A DNA stretch of 33,406 nt from Fusibacter ferrireducens (GTDB taxonomy: Bacteria > Bacillota > Clostridia > Peptostreptococcales > Acidaminobacteraceae): positions 1 to 33,406 of the forward strand of contig NZ_JADKNH010000004.1 of the NCBI RefSeq assembly GCF_015352425.1, read 5' to 3'. Under the pieces are notes generated by a model that worked only from the letters and a program-made list of their open reading frames with translations, ran no database searches and was not told the origin of the DNA. Made by a program: the position numbers and the translations under genes. Shown here piece after piece: positions 1 through 6,794 of the stretch; positions within the stretch are counted from its first letter, which is position 1, and each line of letters opens with the position of its first letter.

Positions 1-147
1 GGTCTAATAAAAGAAACTGATATTTCCGTGGCTTAGACTAAAGCTTCATTTTTGTAGGGCCTAAAAGACCTTTATTAAGTATGCCCTTTTTTACTTTGAG
101 CTACTTTATTTTTCACGCTAATCTCCTCATATTTATGCATTTTAGTA

Positions 148-178
148 TAAAAAAAGAAGACCCTATTCTGAGTCTTCT
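148..178 (-). terminator. Intrinsic terminator of the 35-codon gene
   Basis: On the minus strand, AGAAGAC (172-178) pairs with GTCTTCT (155-161) across a 10-nt loop. A run of U (A148-155 on the plus strand) follows. It lies about 40 nt after the stop codon of the small gene at 219-326, so it most simply ends that transcript. Confidence 0.6.
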
Positions 179-218
179 CTGTGATCAAGATTTTTTAACA
201 ATTTCAAACTCAGCCAAA

Positions 219-326
219 CTACTCTATTTTTTTACATGCTTCAAAACCAGCGCTAAAAAAGAAGCCCCAGTAAAGGTTAAAATAATAAAATTTTGAAGCG
301 ATTTCATTATTTATATGCGCTGACAT
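219..326 (-). CDS. Small hydrophobic 35-aa protein, unknown function
   Basis: I do not recognise this protein. The reading frame starts MSAHINNEIASKF, has an aromatic, hydrophobic middle (YYFNLYWGFFFSAGF) and ends in a charged tail with one Cys (EACKKIE). Although short, it has every part of a complete gene. GGAGG lies 7 nt upstream of the ATG, a near-consensus sigma-A promoter lies 54 nt further up (380-407), and a hairpin-U terminator lies 40 nt past the stop. The middle could span or lie in a membrane, so a small membrane protein or toxin-like peptide is possible. Alternatively the transcript is a small RNA that happens to carry an ORF. The overlapping plus-strand frame at 81-296 has no ribosome site and is probably chance. 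Confidence 0.5.
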   Translation of the reverse strand: MSAHINNEIASKFYYFNLYWGFFFSAGFEACKKIE

Positions 327-379
327 TGTTTTTTCCTCCATGTAATGAATAAAATAGGAACTCAACATTTGTTTTTTCA

Positions 380-407
380 ACTATAACATATAAATAGAGT
401 ATGTCAA
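380..407 (-). promoter_or_regulatory. Sigma-A promoter for the 35-codon gene
   Basis: On the minus strand, a perfect -35 box TTGACA (402-407) is followed by a 16-nt spacer and the -10 box TATAGT (380-385). The predicted start is about 50 nt upstream of the ATG at 326. It is the best-matching promoter in the window. Confidence 0.65.
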
Positions 408-476
408 TATATTTTCAGATAATTTATGGTTTTGGACAGTATGAAGGCAAATGGATACGAGCCATTGTCCGTGAGT

Positions 477-727
477 TCTGAACATCCCTCATCACAGCTT
501 TCGGCTCAAATCTTGCATATAACAACATTTGCGTCATCATTCGATGCCGCAAACCGATTTTCGCTGACGCTGTTTGAGGTTGAACATTCCTCATCACAGC
601 TTTCGGCTCAAATCTTGCATATAACAACATTTGCGTCATCATTCGATACCACAAACCGATTTTCGCTGACGCTGTTTGAGGTTGAACATTCCTCATCACA
701 GCTTTCGGCTCAAATCTTGTTGTTTTA
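477..727 (-). repeat. Tandem copies of a 102-bp terminator-associated repeat (site 1)
   Basis: About 2.4 units repeat with an exact 102-bp period; the marker AACATYCCTC begins at 481, 583 and 685. Read on the minus strand, the array begins directly after the U-run of the esterase terminator (729-762) with AACAAGATTTGAGCC. Each unit carries internal inverted pairs such as CCTCAAAC/GTTTGAGG and CAAAT/ATTTG, so transcripts could fold into serial hairpins. The same sequence occurs at 30602-30777 and 33315-33406. The period is a multiple of three, so long frames stay open on both strands, but none has a ribosome site or protein-like composition. I see no gene in the repeat. Confidence 0.9.
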
Positions 728-728
728 A

Positions 729-762
729 TAAAAAAAGGTGAAGATTTTGATTGTCTTCACCC
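729..762 (-). terminator. Intrinsic terminator of the esterase gene
   Basis: GGTGAAGA (737-744) pairs with TCTTCACC (754-761) around a 9-nt loop. On the minus strand a run of seven U follows immediately, as expected for the end of the 827-1756 transcript. The repeat array begins right after this U-run. Confidence 0.8.
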
Positions 763-826
763 TTTAACTTGAGTCGCAGATTTATACTGGCATTATATAT
801 AAATATTCTAATGATTTCCTATGATG

Positions 827-1756
827 TTACAGCATCCCGAATTCTCTTTTGAAAGTACGGTAGATGGCCTCGCGAATCCAGTCTGTCAACGGATTGGGAA
901 CAAGATCAAAACCGTGAGGTACTCGAGGCATTGAATAAAGTTCTGTGGGAACAGAAAATGCCATCAATCTTCTCGCATAATCAATGCCTTCATCGCGTAG
1001 AGGATCATATTCGTTCACGATCATACAAGTGGCAGGTAATCCAGATAAGTCTCTAGCGAGTGCTGGAACAGCGTAATATGAAGGCACTGAACCGTCAAAT
1101 CCACCTAGATACTTGACCCAAACCGCAGAGAGACCATCTCCTTTTATTAAAGGTGCACCCTCGAAGTTTTGCTGTGCAGAAAGTGAAGTTTGTAAATAGT
1201 CAAGTGCAGGAAAATTTAACACTTGTGCCGCCACTTTAGGGCCCATGTGATCCCTCAAATACAAGCACAAACCTGCAGCAATACAACCGCCAGCACTTGT
1301 GCCGAATATGCCGATTTTTTCTTTGTCGATGCCGAGATCATCTGCATTTTCCAACGCATAATTAAGTGCTGCCAGACAATCTTCTAGTTGGGCAGGGAAA
1401 ATGCTCTCTGGTGCTAAACGATAGCCCACAGAAACCACTACGCAGGATACGTTTTGAGCAATTAATGTGCCTCTAATATTATCGTTGTCTAGATCACCGC
1501 TGATAAATCCGCCACCGTGAATATTGAGAACTAAAGGTGCTTTTTTTATATGCTTTGGCCTATAAATTCTTATTGGAACATCTGGAGCGCCATTTAATCC
1601 TGGTGCAGCTAGATCAAACATTTCCATATCTTCAGGTAATTTAAAATCCAACATAAAGTCGCGTATGACCTTTCCCAAATTACCTTCGTTTTCATTGTCC
1701 AATCCCATTTGGACACCCCATAGCATTTCATAACCTGGATGTGGTTGATATTTCAT
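827..1756 (-). CDS. Alpha/beta hydrolase, HSL-type esterase/lipase
   Basis: This 309-aa protein of the hormone-sensitive-lipase (abhydrolase_3) group probably hydrolyses small carboxylic esters in the cytoplasm. The oxyanion motif HGGG is at residues 80-83 and is followed by GYRLAPE (111-117), typical of the family. The nucleophile elbow GTSAG (152-156) gives Ser154. The other triad members are likely Asp251 (NEYDP) and His281 (VPHGF). No signal peptide is present and the length is normal. The start is fixed by AGGAGGG 7 nt upstream of the ATG. It is divergent from a TetR regulator with an inverted-repeat operator (1829-1843) in between, so it is probably under TetR control together with the cluster at 2746-4245. 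The substrate cannot be predicted. Confidence 0.93.
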   Translation of the reverse strand: MKYQPHPGYEMLWGVQMGLDNENEGNLGKVIRDFMLDFKLPEDMEMFDLAAPGLNGAPDVPIRIYRPKHIKKAPLVLNIHGGGFISGDLDNDNIRGTLIAQNVSCVVVSVGYRLAPESIFPAQLEDCLAALNYALENADDLGIDKEKIGIFGTSAGGCIAAGLCLYLRDHMGPKVAAQVLNFPALDYLQTSLSAQQNFEGAPLIKGDGLSAVWVKYLGGFDGSVPSYYAVPALARDLSGLPATCMIVNEYDPLRDEGIDYARRLMAFSVPTELYSMPRVPHGFDLVPNPLTDWIREAIYRTFKREFGML

Positions 1757-1828
1757 TATACAAGCCCTCCTAAACCATATTCTATAATCAATTATGTGTA
1801 GAGTTTAGCAAAATGTATCTATAAAAAA

Positions 1829-1843
1829 CATACCGTGAGTATG
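1829..1843. promoter_or_regulatory. Probable TetR operator, copy 1
   Basis: CATACCGTGAGTATG is an inverted repeat (CATAC/GTATG around CGTGA) between the divergent esterase and tetR genes. Thirteen bases, TACCGTGAGTATG, recur exactly at 2685-2697 ahead of the next operon. A plus-strand -10-like TATAAT (1850-1855) begins 7 nt after the operator. A protein bound here would therefore cover the spacer of a tetR-directed promoter, which fits repression and autoregulation. Confidence 0.7.
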
Positions 1844-1982
1844 ATTTAATATAATTTTAGTTTTTTTAAAATACTTTGTCAAGATATATTATTTTATAGG
1901 CTTGACTTTATCGGGATTTTTTGTTCAAATGAGGTTAGATTCTATAGATGTGTTTAATTATTTTAAAGTAAGGAGTGTATTT

Positions 1983-2624
1983 ATGGCATTGACGCCCAAA
2001 ACTAAATATGCTAAAGGCTATAAAACAAAGGCACTCGTCCTCAGTGCCGCTCTGGAACTCATTTCAACTAAAGGATTTCAAAATGTTACAGTAGATGAAA
2101 TCTGCGCGAAGTGCAATGTTACAAAGGGTGCCTTTTATCACCATTTTCCGTCAAAGGAGTCCATATTAGATCGATTGCATATAGATGCTGATAAACAAAT
2201 TGAAGAAAGAATTCCCGAGATTCTAAAAAAGACATCATCACTTGATATTTTTTCAGAACTGTCTTATCTCTATGCGCAAATGACTGTGATACGCGGGGTT
2301 GAAATTATGAAGCAAAGGTTTCGAAACAATCTAGATTCTGAACATTGGAATATAAACCAGCGGGATTTTTATAATCCCCAAAATCGACCGCTTTTAAAAA
2401 CCTATGCCAAAGTATACAATGAACTTCAAGAAAGTGGTGAAGTCAGTTTAGAGTTCTCATTTGAGCATTTTTTTCACTTTCTGATCGTCACATATGATGG
2501 CGTTGTACTAGACTGGTGCTACAACAACGGAAGCTATGATTTGCCAAGTGCAGTGCAAGAAGCGACAGAGCGGTATGTATTGAGTTTCAAAGTTAATAGA
2601 ACAAAGAGTGAAGCAGTGAAGTAA
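1983..2624 (+). CDS. TetR/AcrR family transcriptional regulator
   Basis: This is a 213-aa one-component repressor. The N-terminal TetR helix-turn-helix covers about residues 14-62, with the typical signature TVDEICAKCNVTKGAFYHHF and SKESIL. The C-terminal half (about 70-205) is a variable ligand-binding domain rich in aromatic residues (FSFEHFFHFL). I chose ATG 1983 because AAGGAG lies 8 nt upstream; the frame extends 27 codons further up without a ribosome site. It is divergent from the esterase (827-1756) and followed by a membrane protein/DUF3237/monooxygenase operon. Identical 13-bp operator sequences lie ahead of both, so it probably controls the whole cluster in response to an unknown small organic molecule. 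Confidence 0.93.
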   Translation: MALTPKTKYAKGYKTKALVLSAALELISTKGFQNVTVDEICAKCNVTKGAFYHHFPSKESILDRLHIDADKQIEERIPEILKKTSSLDIFSELSYLYAQMTVIRGVEIMKQRFRNNLDSEHWNINQRDFYNPQNRPLLKTYAKVYNELQESGEVSLEFSFEHFFHFLIVTYDGVVLDWCYNNGSYDLPSAVQEATERYVLSFKVNRTKSEAVK

Positions 2625-2684
2625 TTCAGTGCTTCTTTTTTTGAAATTTGGTTTGCTTTTTTTTTGAAATGCCAATAAAATAAG

Positions 2685-2697
2685 TACCGTGAGTATG
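2685..2697. promoter_or_regulatory. Probable TetR operator, copy 2
   Basis: TACCGTGAGTATG is identical over 13 bp to the operator at 1831-1843. It sits about 50 nt upstream of the membrane-protein gene at 2746. A -10-like TAAAAT (2702-2707) follows four bases later, giving nearly the same spacing as at copy 1, so bound repressor would block this promoter. Confidence 0.65.
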
Positions 2698-2745
2698 TTT
2701 TTAAAATGAAGACTATTCAATAAATTTTGGAAAGGATTATTCGTG

Positions 2746-3465
2746 ATGAGAAAGTTAGACCAAAGTGATCAAAAAAATCAAATCCAAGGTCAGAGTCAGA
2801 TATTGGGAGATTTTATATGGGCGATGTGCCTTTTGTGCTGGATATTGATTTTGGTAGTTCCAAGTGCCCGCTCTTTCTTTATAAAGGTAACAGAAGCACA
2901 TCCCTACATGGGAGGTTTTTTTAAATTTACAATTCTTGCTTCAATGGGTGATTTGCTGGGATTTCGTATTTTAAATAATCGCTGGAAAATTCCCCAAAAT
3001 GTACTCCAGAAAGCCTTTGTATGGGGTATAATAGGTATGATGGTAACTTTGATATTTTCAGTGTATATGGGAGGCGTTTCATTTGCTCAATCCATAGGAA
3101 GATTGCCGTTTGCTGGGCATGTTGTAGCCCAAGCCTTTTTAGGCAGTTTTATTATGAACGTAACTTTTGGGCCAATGATGTATGTCTATCATATATTTGG
3201 TGATAAGCTGATGGCATCTCTTTTTTCTAAAGCTAGCGAAAGACCGACTCTGAAAGAAATGGTTGATACCACAGACTGGTATACTCTAGTGAGTTTTTCG
3301 TGGTTGAAAACATGTCTTTTCGTCTGGGTTCCCTGCCATACGATTGTATTTTTAATGCCTTCTGAATACAGGGTTTTAGCTTCTGCATTTCTGTCTATAC
3401 TGCTAGGTCTGATCATAGCGTATTCCAAAAAAAATGCAGTTTCTTCGACAACAACTTGTGAGTAG
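2746..3465 (+). CDS. Integral membrane protein, Mpv17/PMP22-like
   Basis: This 239-aa protein has about five or six hydrophobic segments (residues near 22-42, 57-75, 90-112, 120-145, 185-205 and 215-232). The C-terminal part, WLKTCLFVWVPCHTIVF followed by LMPSEYRVLASAF, resembles the conserved Trp/Pro/Phe pattern of the Mpv17/PMP22 family. Bacterial members of that family have no firmly established function. GTG 2743 and ATG 2746 are both possible; GGAAAGGA ends 9 nt before the ATG, which I prefer. It is first in a probable operon with the DUF3237 gene (gap 53 nt) and the ABM-domain gene, behind the second TetR operator. The family assignment is by eye and moderate. Confidence 0.75.
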   Translation: MRKLDQSDQKNQIQGQSQILGDFIWAMCLLCWILILVVPSARSFFIKVTEAHPYMGGFFKFTILASMGDLLGFRILNNRWKIPQNVLQKAFVWGIIGMMVTLIFSVYMGGVSFAQSIGRLPFAGHVVAQAFLGSFIMNVTFGPMMYVYHIFGDKLMASLFSKASERPTLKEMVDTTDWYTLVSFSWLKTCLFVWVPCHTIVFLMPSEYRVLASAFLSILLGLIIAYSKKNAVSSTTTCE

Positions 3466-3518
3466 AGGTAAGCGTTTTATTGAATCGAAAAAAATAGCGA
3501 TTGTTTTGGAGGAAAAAG

Positions 3519-3938
3519 ATGAAATTAGAAGCAGAACATATCATGGATTTGAAAGTAGACATTGGTACATTTCAAGAATTTGGTGAAACCGTTCAAGGTT
3601 GTTTAAAAGTCATTCCAATAACAGGCGGTTCTTTTTCTGGCCCTTCCATAAGTGGCAAAGTTGTCCCAGGTGGTGCAGATTGGAATAATCTGATGGATGG
3701 TAAAATTCGACATGTATTTGCAAAGTATACTTTGATAACAGATGATGGCGAATATATTTCGGTTGAGAATGAAGGTTTTTCAGATGAAGAGGAGCCCAAA
3801 CCACATATTCGAACAGTGCCTAAATTTATAGTGAGTAAAGATAGTAAGTATAAGTTTCTTCGAAGTGGTGTATTTGTGGGGAGTTTAAAAAAGGGTGAAG
3901 GCGAGTTTGTAGAGATTTCAATCTACAAACTCAAATAA
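3519..3938 (+). CDS. DUF3237 family protein
   Basis: This 139-aa cytoplasmic protein has the diagnostic DUF3237 block ITGGSFSGPSISGKVVPGG followed by ADW at residues about 40-61, then ADDG/ENEG-type strands. The family forms a small beta-barrel and has no established biochemical role, though members often sit beside enzymes of aromatic or xenobiotic metabolism. ATG 3519 is the start because TTTGGAGG lies 6 nt upstream; the frame opens earlier at TTG 3501, but that codon lies ahead of the ribosome site. It lies 19 nt ahead of the ABM-domain gene, so both are probably co-transcribed and TetR-controlled. Confidence 0.88.
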   Translation: MKLEAEHIMDLKVDIGTFQEFGETVQGCLKVIPITGGSFSGPSISGKVVPGGADWNNLMDGKIRHVFAKYTLITDDGEYISVENEGFSDEEEPKPHIRTVPKFIVSKDSKYKFLRSGVFVGSLKKGEGEFVEISIYKLK

Positions 3939-3957
3939 AAATGCAGGAGGGAATTTC

Positions 3958-4245
3958 ATGATAAAAGTAGTTGCAAGAAGTGTTGCAATTCAAGGTAAGG
4001 AAGATGAGATTATTGCTCTATCTAAAGAGTTGGTGTTAGAATCTAGAAAAGAAGTCGGATGTATTCGTTATGAAATGTATCAAGATCAAAAAAATGCGTC
4101 TGTTTTTACAATGATTGAAACATGGCAGGATGAAGAGACTTTTCAAAAGCATAAGGAAACGCCACATGTTAAGAGAATTGTACCCCAGTTGAACGCACTT
4201 AGAGTAGAAAAGGCAGTTGTTGATGTCTATACTTTAGTCATTTAA
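3958..4245 (+). CDS. Antibiotic biosynthesis monooxygenase (ABM) domain protein, YgiN-like
   Basis: This 95-aa dimeric alpha+beta barrel protein carries the ABM pattern: an N-terminal strand IKVVARSVAIQGKEDEI, then GCIRYEMYQDQ (about residues 34-44), then the W-x-D-x-E/H-x-x-T signature TWQDEETFQKHKETPH (about 58-73). YgiN-type members oxidise quinols, and others use aromatic polyketides. No cofactor-binding motif is expected. AGGAGGG lies 8 nt upstream of the ATG. It is the last gene of the TetR-linked operon, and a structured RNA/terminator follows at 4284. The pairing with an esterase and DUF3237 suggests handling of a phenolic or quinone compound; this is inference. Confidence 0.88.
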   Translation: MIKVVARSVAIQGKEDEIIALSKELVLESRKEVGCIRYEMYQDQKNASVFTMIETWQDEETFQKHKETPHVKRIVPQLNALRVEKAVVDVYTLVI

Positions 4246-4283
4246 TATCAAATGGGATGTAAGAAAGTTTTTAAATAAAAGGT

Positions 4284-4374
4284 AAAGCGCTCATAATAGT
4301 ATTGAACGGACCTCAAAAAGTTTGACCTGATAATTGGACTTGCTGAGGAGGGGTTCTTCTATGGGCGCTTTTTT
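4284..4374 (+). other. Long structured stem ending in a terminator (candidate ncRNA/leader)
   Basis: AAAGCGCTCATA (4284-4295) pairs with TATGGGCGCTTT (4360-4371) over 12 bp with one G-U, followed by U4370-4374. Inside it are further nested pairs: GAAC (4304-4307) with GTTC (4353-4356), CCTC (4311-4314) with GAGG (4345-4348), and AAGTTT with GGACTT around the tip. This is far larger than a usual terminator. It could be the 3' end of the ABM operon, a stand-alone small RNA, or a leader with a regulated terminator. I do not recognise a known riboswitch. Confidence 0.45.
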
Positions 4375-4396
4375 CAATCTTTTCCCAGACTTGCCT

Positions 4397-4424
4397 TTGA
4401 GAGTTTGACAATTTGTGATAAAAT
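4397..4424 (+). promoter_or_regulatory. Probable sigma-A promoter of topB
   Basis: TTGAGA (4397-4402), a 16-nt spacer and TAAAAT (4419-4424) lie 60 nt upstream of the topoisomerase start codon and downstream of the terminator-like stem at 4284-4374. Confidence 0.5.
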
Positions 4425-4483
4425 TTTAAGGGACAGTTTTATCAGCGTGTTTGCGTGTCCATAAATCTTAAAAGGAGGAGATC

Positions 4484-6718
4484 ATGTCAAAAGTCATTAT
4501 CGCAGAGAAGCCATCAGTTGCAAAGAATATTGCTGATGCCACAAATTCAAAAACGCGAAAAGACGGTTACTATGAAGGCTCAGAATATCTAGTGACATGG
4601 GCATTTGGTCATCTTCTAGAGTTATTCGATTCCAAGGATTATGATGAGAAAATGGCAGGATGGCGCATGGAGCACTTTCCATTTGTGCCAGAGGCCTTTC
4701 AATATAAAGTCAAGTCGGACCCATCAGACCGGCATAAGCCAGATCAAGGCGCACAAAAGCAACTCATGACCATAAAAGCACTTATTGAACGTGCAGATGT
4801 TGATGGCGTTATATCGGCTTGTGACTACGATCGCGAGGGTCAAATTATTGGCGATATTATTTTGGATTATTTGAAGGTGGAAAAACCGGTTGAGCGCTTG
4901 CTGTTAAATGAATGGACACCAGATGAAGTGGCGTCTGGACTTAAAAAAATGGTGTCCAATGAGGTCATGACTCCGCTTAAAGATGCGGGCATTAGCAGGC
5001 AATGGGCAGATTGGATTATAGGCATCAATCTCACTTCAGTTGCAACGCTTAAATATCAAAGAGGATCAGGGAAAGCGCTTAATATCGGCCGTGTCTTGTT
5101 ACCCACACTTAAAATTATTTACGATCGCGATCTAGAGATCGAAAACTTCGTCAGAGAAGAGTATCATAAACTGACGGGAACGTTTAAAACACCCAGCGGT
5201 GAAAATTATGACGGTATTTATACAGTGGATGGCAATGATAAATTTGAAGACATTAAATCGCTTGAAGCAGTTAAGACTGCACTTGCAAAAAAGCGAGGCG
5301 TCGTTAAAGAACGAATTGTTGAACTCAAGAGGGAATATCCACCTACACTGTTTAACTTATCTGGATTACAAGGTTATGTCACCAGCAAGCAAAAGGGCTG
5401 GACATCAGATAAAGTCTTAAAAGTGGCACAGGGGCTTTACGAAAAAAAGCTCATCACATATCCTAGAACTGCAAGTATGGCACTTGAAGAATCTTTGGTG
5501 GAGAAGACTCAAAAAGTGCTCAACGTTCACAAAAGAGGTCTTCCCTATGAAAAGGAAATAGAATTTCACACGCATAAGCGTGTTTTTGATAACTCAAAAG
5601 TGGAAAGCCATAGTGCCATTATGCCAACTTATGTGGTGGCAAAAGGACTTGCCGGGGATGAAAAAATTGTATATGATGCGGTTAAAAATCGATTTTTAAT
5701 GCAGTTTATGCCAGTGGCTGAACATGAAGAGATGACCATCCTCACTGGCAGTGTTGACATGGACCTCCCCGGCCAATTTATTTCAAAGGGCAGGAGGCAA
5801 CTCGTTGAGGGGTGGCGTCAAATTGAAAAAATAAAATCAAAAGAAAATGAACTGCCAATTGTTGAAAAAGATGATATTGTAGAAATCGCTAAGCTAAAAA
5901 TTGAAACCAAAGGCACTTCACCGCCTAAAAAACATACTGAGAAGACACTTCTTAGAATTATGGAAACTTGTGGTAAAAAGTTTAAAAATCAAAAAAAGAA
6001 AGCTAAAGAGGATGAGGATTTAAATGAAGCTTCAGAGGATGACTCCGATGATGTGGACGAAGGCATAGATGTCGATGAGAGTGATGATCAGGAGATGATT
6101 CAGTCTATCCTAAGTGGCTTTAGCATAGGGACCCCGGCAACAAGGGCAGAAACCATTACAAAATTAAAACGTGTGGGTTATATTGGTGTGAAAGGTAAAT
6201 CGCTTTATTGTACGGAGATGGGACGAAAACTCGTGGAGTTATTTCCAGTAAAATCGCTATTTGACCTTGAATATACAGGTCGGCTTGAGAAGACGTTATC
6301 TGATATTGGTAAAGGCGAAGTCGAAAGAAATGATTTTTTAGAGGCCATTATTGCGTTTACTTCTGTGGCAGTTAATGACATTAAGAACGATGATTTTCAT
6401 GTGATTCAAGATTTGCAAGTGCCACATGAAGGATCGCTTGGCAAGTGTCCAAGTTGTGGTTCAGACGTCATTGAAGGTAAAAAGGGTTTTGGTTGTACGA
6501 ACTGGAAGGCTGGGTGCAAGTTTGTCGTCTGGAAAGAAGATAAATTCTTAAAGGCACTGGGGGTAACGCCTCACAGAAATACAATTATCAAGCTGTTGGA
6601 AACAGGAGAAGTTTTTAGTAACAACTTTGTCAATAAAAAGGGTACAAAATTCTCAGCTTTTTTGAGATATGAAAAAAATGAAGACAATGATTATTTCAGT
6701 TGGAAAATGAGATTTTAG
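4484..6718 (+). CDS. topB: DNA topoisomerase III (type IA)
   Basis: This 744-aa type IA topoisomerase nicks one strand and passes another to relax or decatenate DNA and resolve recombination intermediates. The Toprim domain opens with KVIIAEKPSVAKNIA, including catalytic Glu8, and has the metal motif DYDREG at 114-119. The active-site tyrosine is Tyr326 in LITYPRTAS. IGTPATRAETI (548-558) is the conserved late motif. A four-Cys zinc element is at C655, C658, C671 and C678. Unusual is a charged insertion at about 499-537: a Lys-rich stretch, then a long Asp/Glu run, just ahead of the IGTPATRA motif. AAAGGAGGAG precedes the ATG. It is a single gene between its own promoter and a shared terminator with prfC. 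Confidence 0.95.
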   Translation: MSKVIIAEKPSVAKNIADATNSKTRKDGYYEGSEYLVTWAFGHLLELFDSKDYDEKMAGWRMEHFPFVPEAFQYKVKSDPSDRHKPDQGAQKQLMTIKALIERADVDGVISACDYDREGQIIGDIILDYLKVEKPVERLLLNEWTPDEVASGLKKMVSNEVMTPLKDAGISRQWADWIIGINLTSVATLKYQRGSGKALNIGRVLLPTLKIIYDRDLEIENFVREEYHKLTGTFKTPSGENYDGIYTVDGNDKFEDIKSLEAVKTALAKKRGVVKERIVELKREYPPTLFNLSGLQGYVTSKQKGWTSDKVLKVAQGLYEKKLITYPRTASMALEESLVEKTQKVLNVHKRGLPYEKEIEFHTHKRVFDNSKVESHSAIMPTYVVAKGLAGDEKIVYDAVKNRFLMQFMPVAEHEEMTILTGSVDMDLPGQFISKGRRQLVEGWRQIEKIKSKENELPIVEKDDIVEIAKLKIETKGTSPPKKHTEKTLLRIMETCGKKFKNQKKKAKEDEDLNEASEDDSDDVDEGIDVDESDDQEMIQSILSGFSIGTPATRAETITKLKRVGYIGVKGKSLYCTEMGRKLVELFPVKSLFDLEYTGRLEKTLSDIGKGEVERNDFLEAIIAFTSVAVNDIKNDDFHVIQDLQVPHEGSLGKCPSCGSDVIEGKKGFGCTNWKAGCKFVVWKEDKFLKALGVTPHRNTIIKLLETGEVFSNNFVNKKGTKFSAFLRYEKNEDNDYFSWKMRF

Positions 6719-6731
6719 AATTTAATTTAAA

Positions 6732-6767
6732 AGCCAAACACCAGTGAGAACAATTAGGTGTTTGGCT
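6732..6767. terminator. Shared bidirectional terminator between topB and prfC
   Basis: AGCCAAACACC (6732-6742) pairs perfectly with GGTGTTTGGCT (6757-6767), 11 bp with a 14-nt loop. It lies between convergent genes. The flanks are T-rich on both strands (TTTATTA on plus, TTTAAATTAAA on minus), so it can serve both transcripts. Confidence 0.8.
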
Positions 6768-6794
6768 TTATTACTATATAGAATAATATGATTT

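Noticed and set aside
55-93. Weak plus-strand terminator for a gene left of the window
   Set aside because: Only a 5-bp AGGGC/GCCCT stem with a long loop before TTTTTT; too weak to list.
81-296. 71-codon plus-strand frame
   Set aside because: No ribosome site, and it overlaps the better-supported minus-strand gene at 219-326 and its terminator.
477-727. CRISPR array
   Set aside because: Units are about 102 bp and nearly identical throughout with no short repeat/unique spacer alternation, and no cas genes are present.
477-727. Integron attC array
   Set aside because: No integrase, no cassettes and no attC core sites; the repeat follows terminators of ordinary genes.
424-728. Overlapping 90-100-codon frames on both strands
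   Set aside because: They result from a 102-bp period (34 codons) that keeps any frame open. Neither has a ribosome site, and the protein would simply repeat the DNA unit.
4284-4374. T-box or known riboswitch controlling topB
   Set aside because: No T-box sequence or recognised aptamer core, and a topB promoter lies downstream of the stem.
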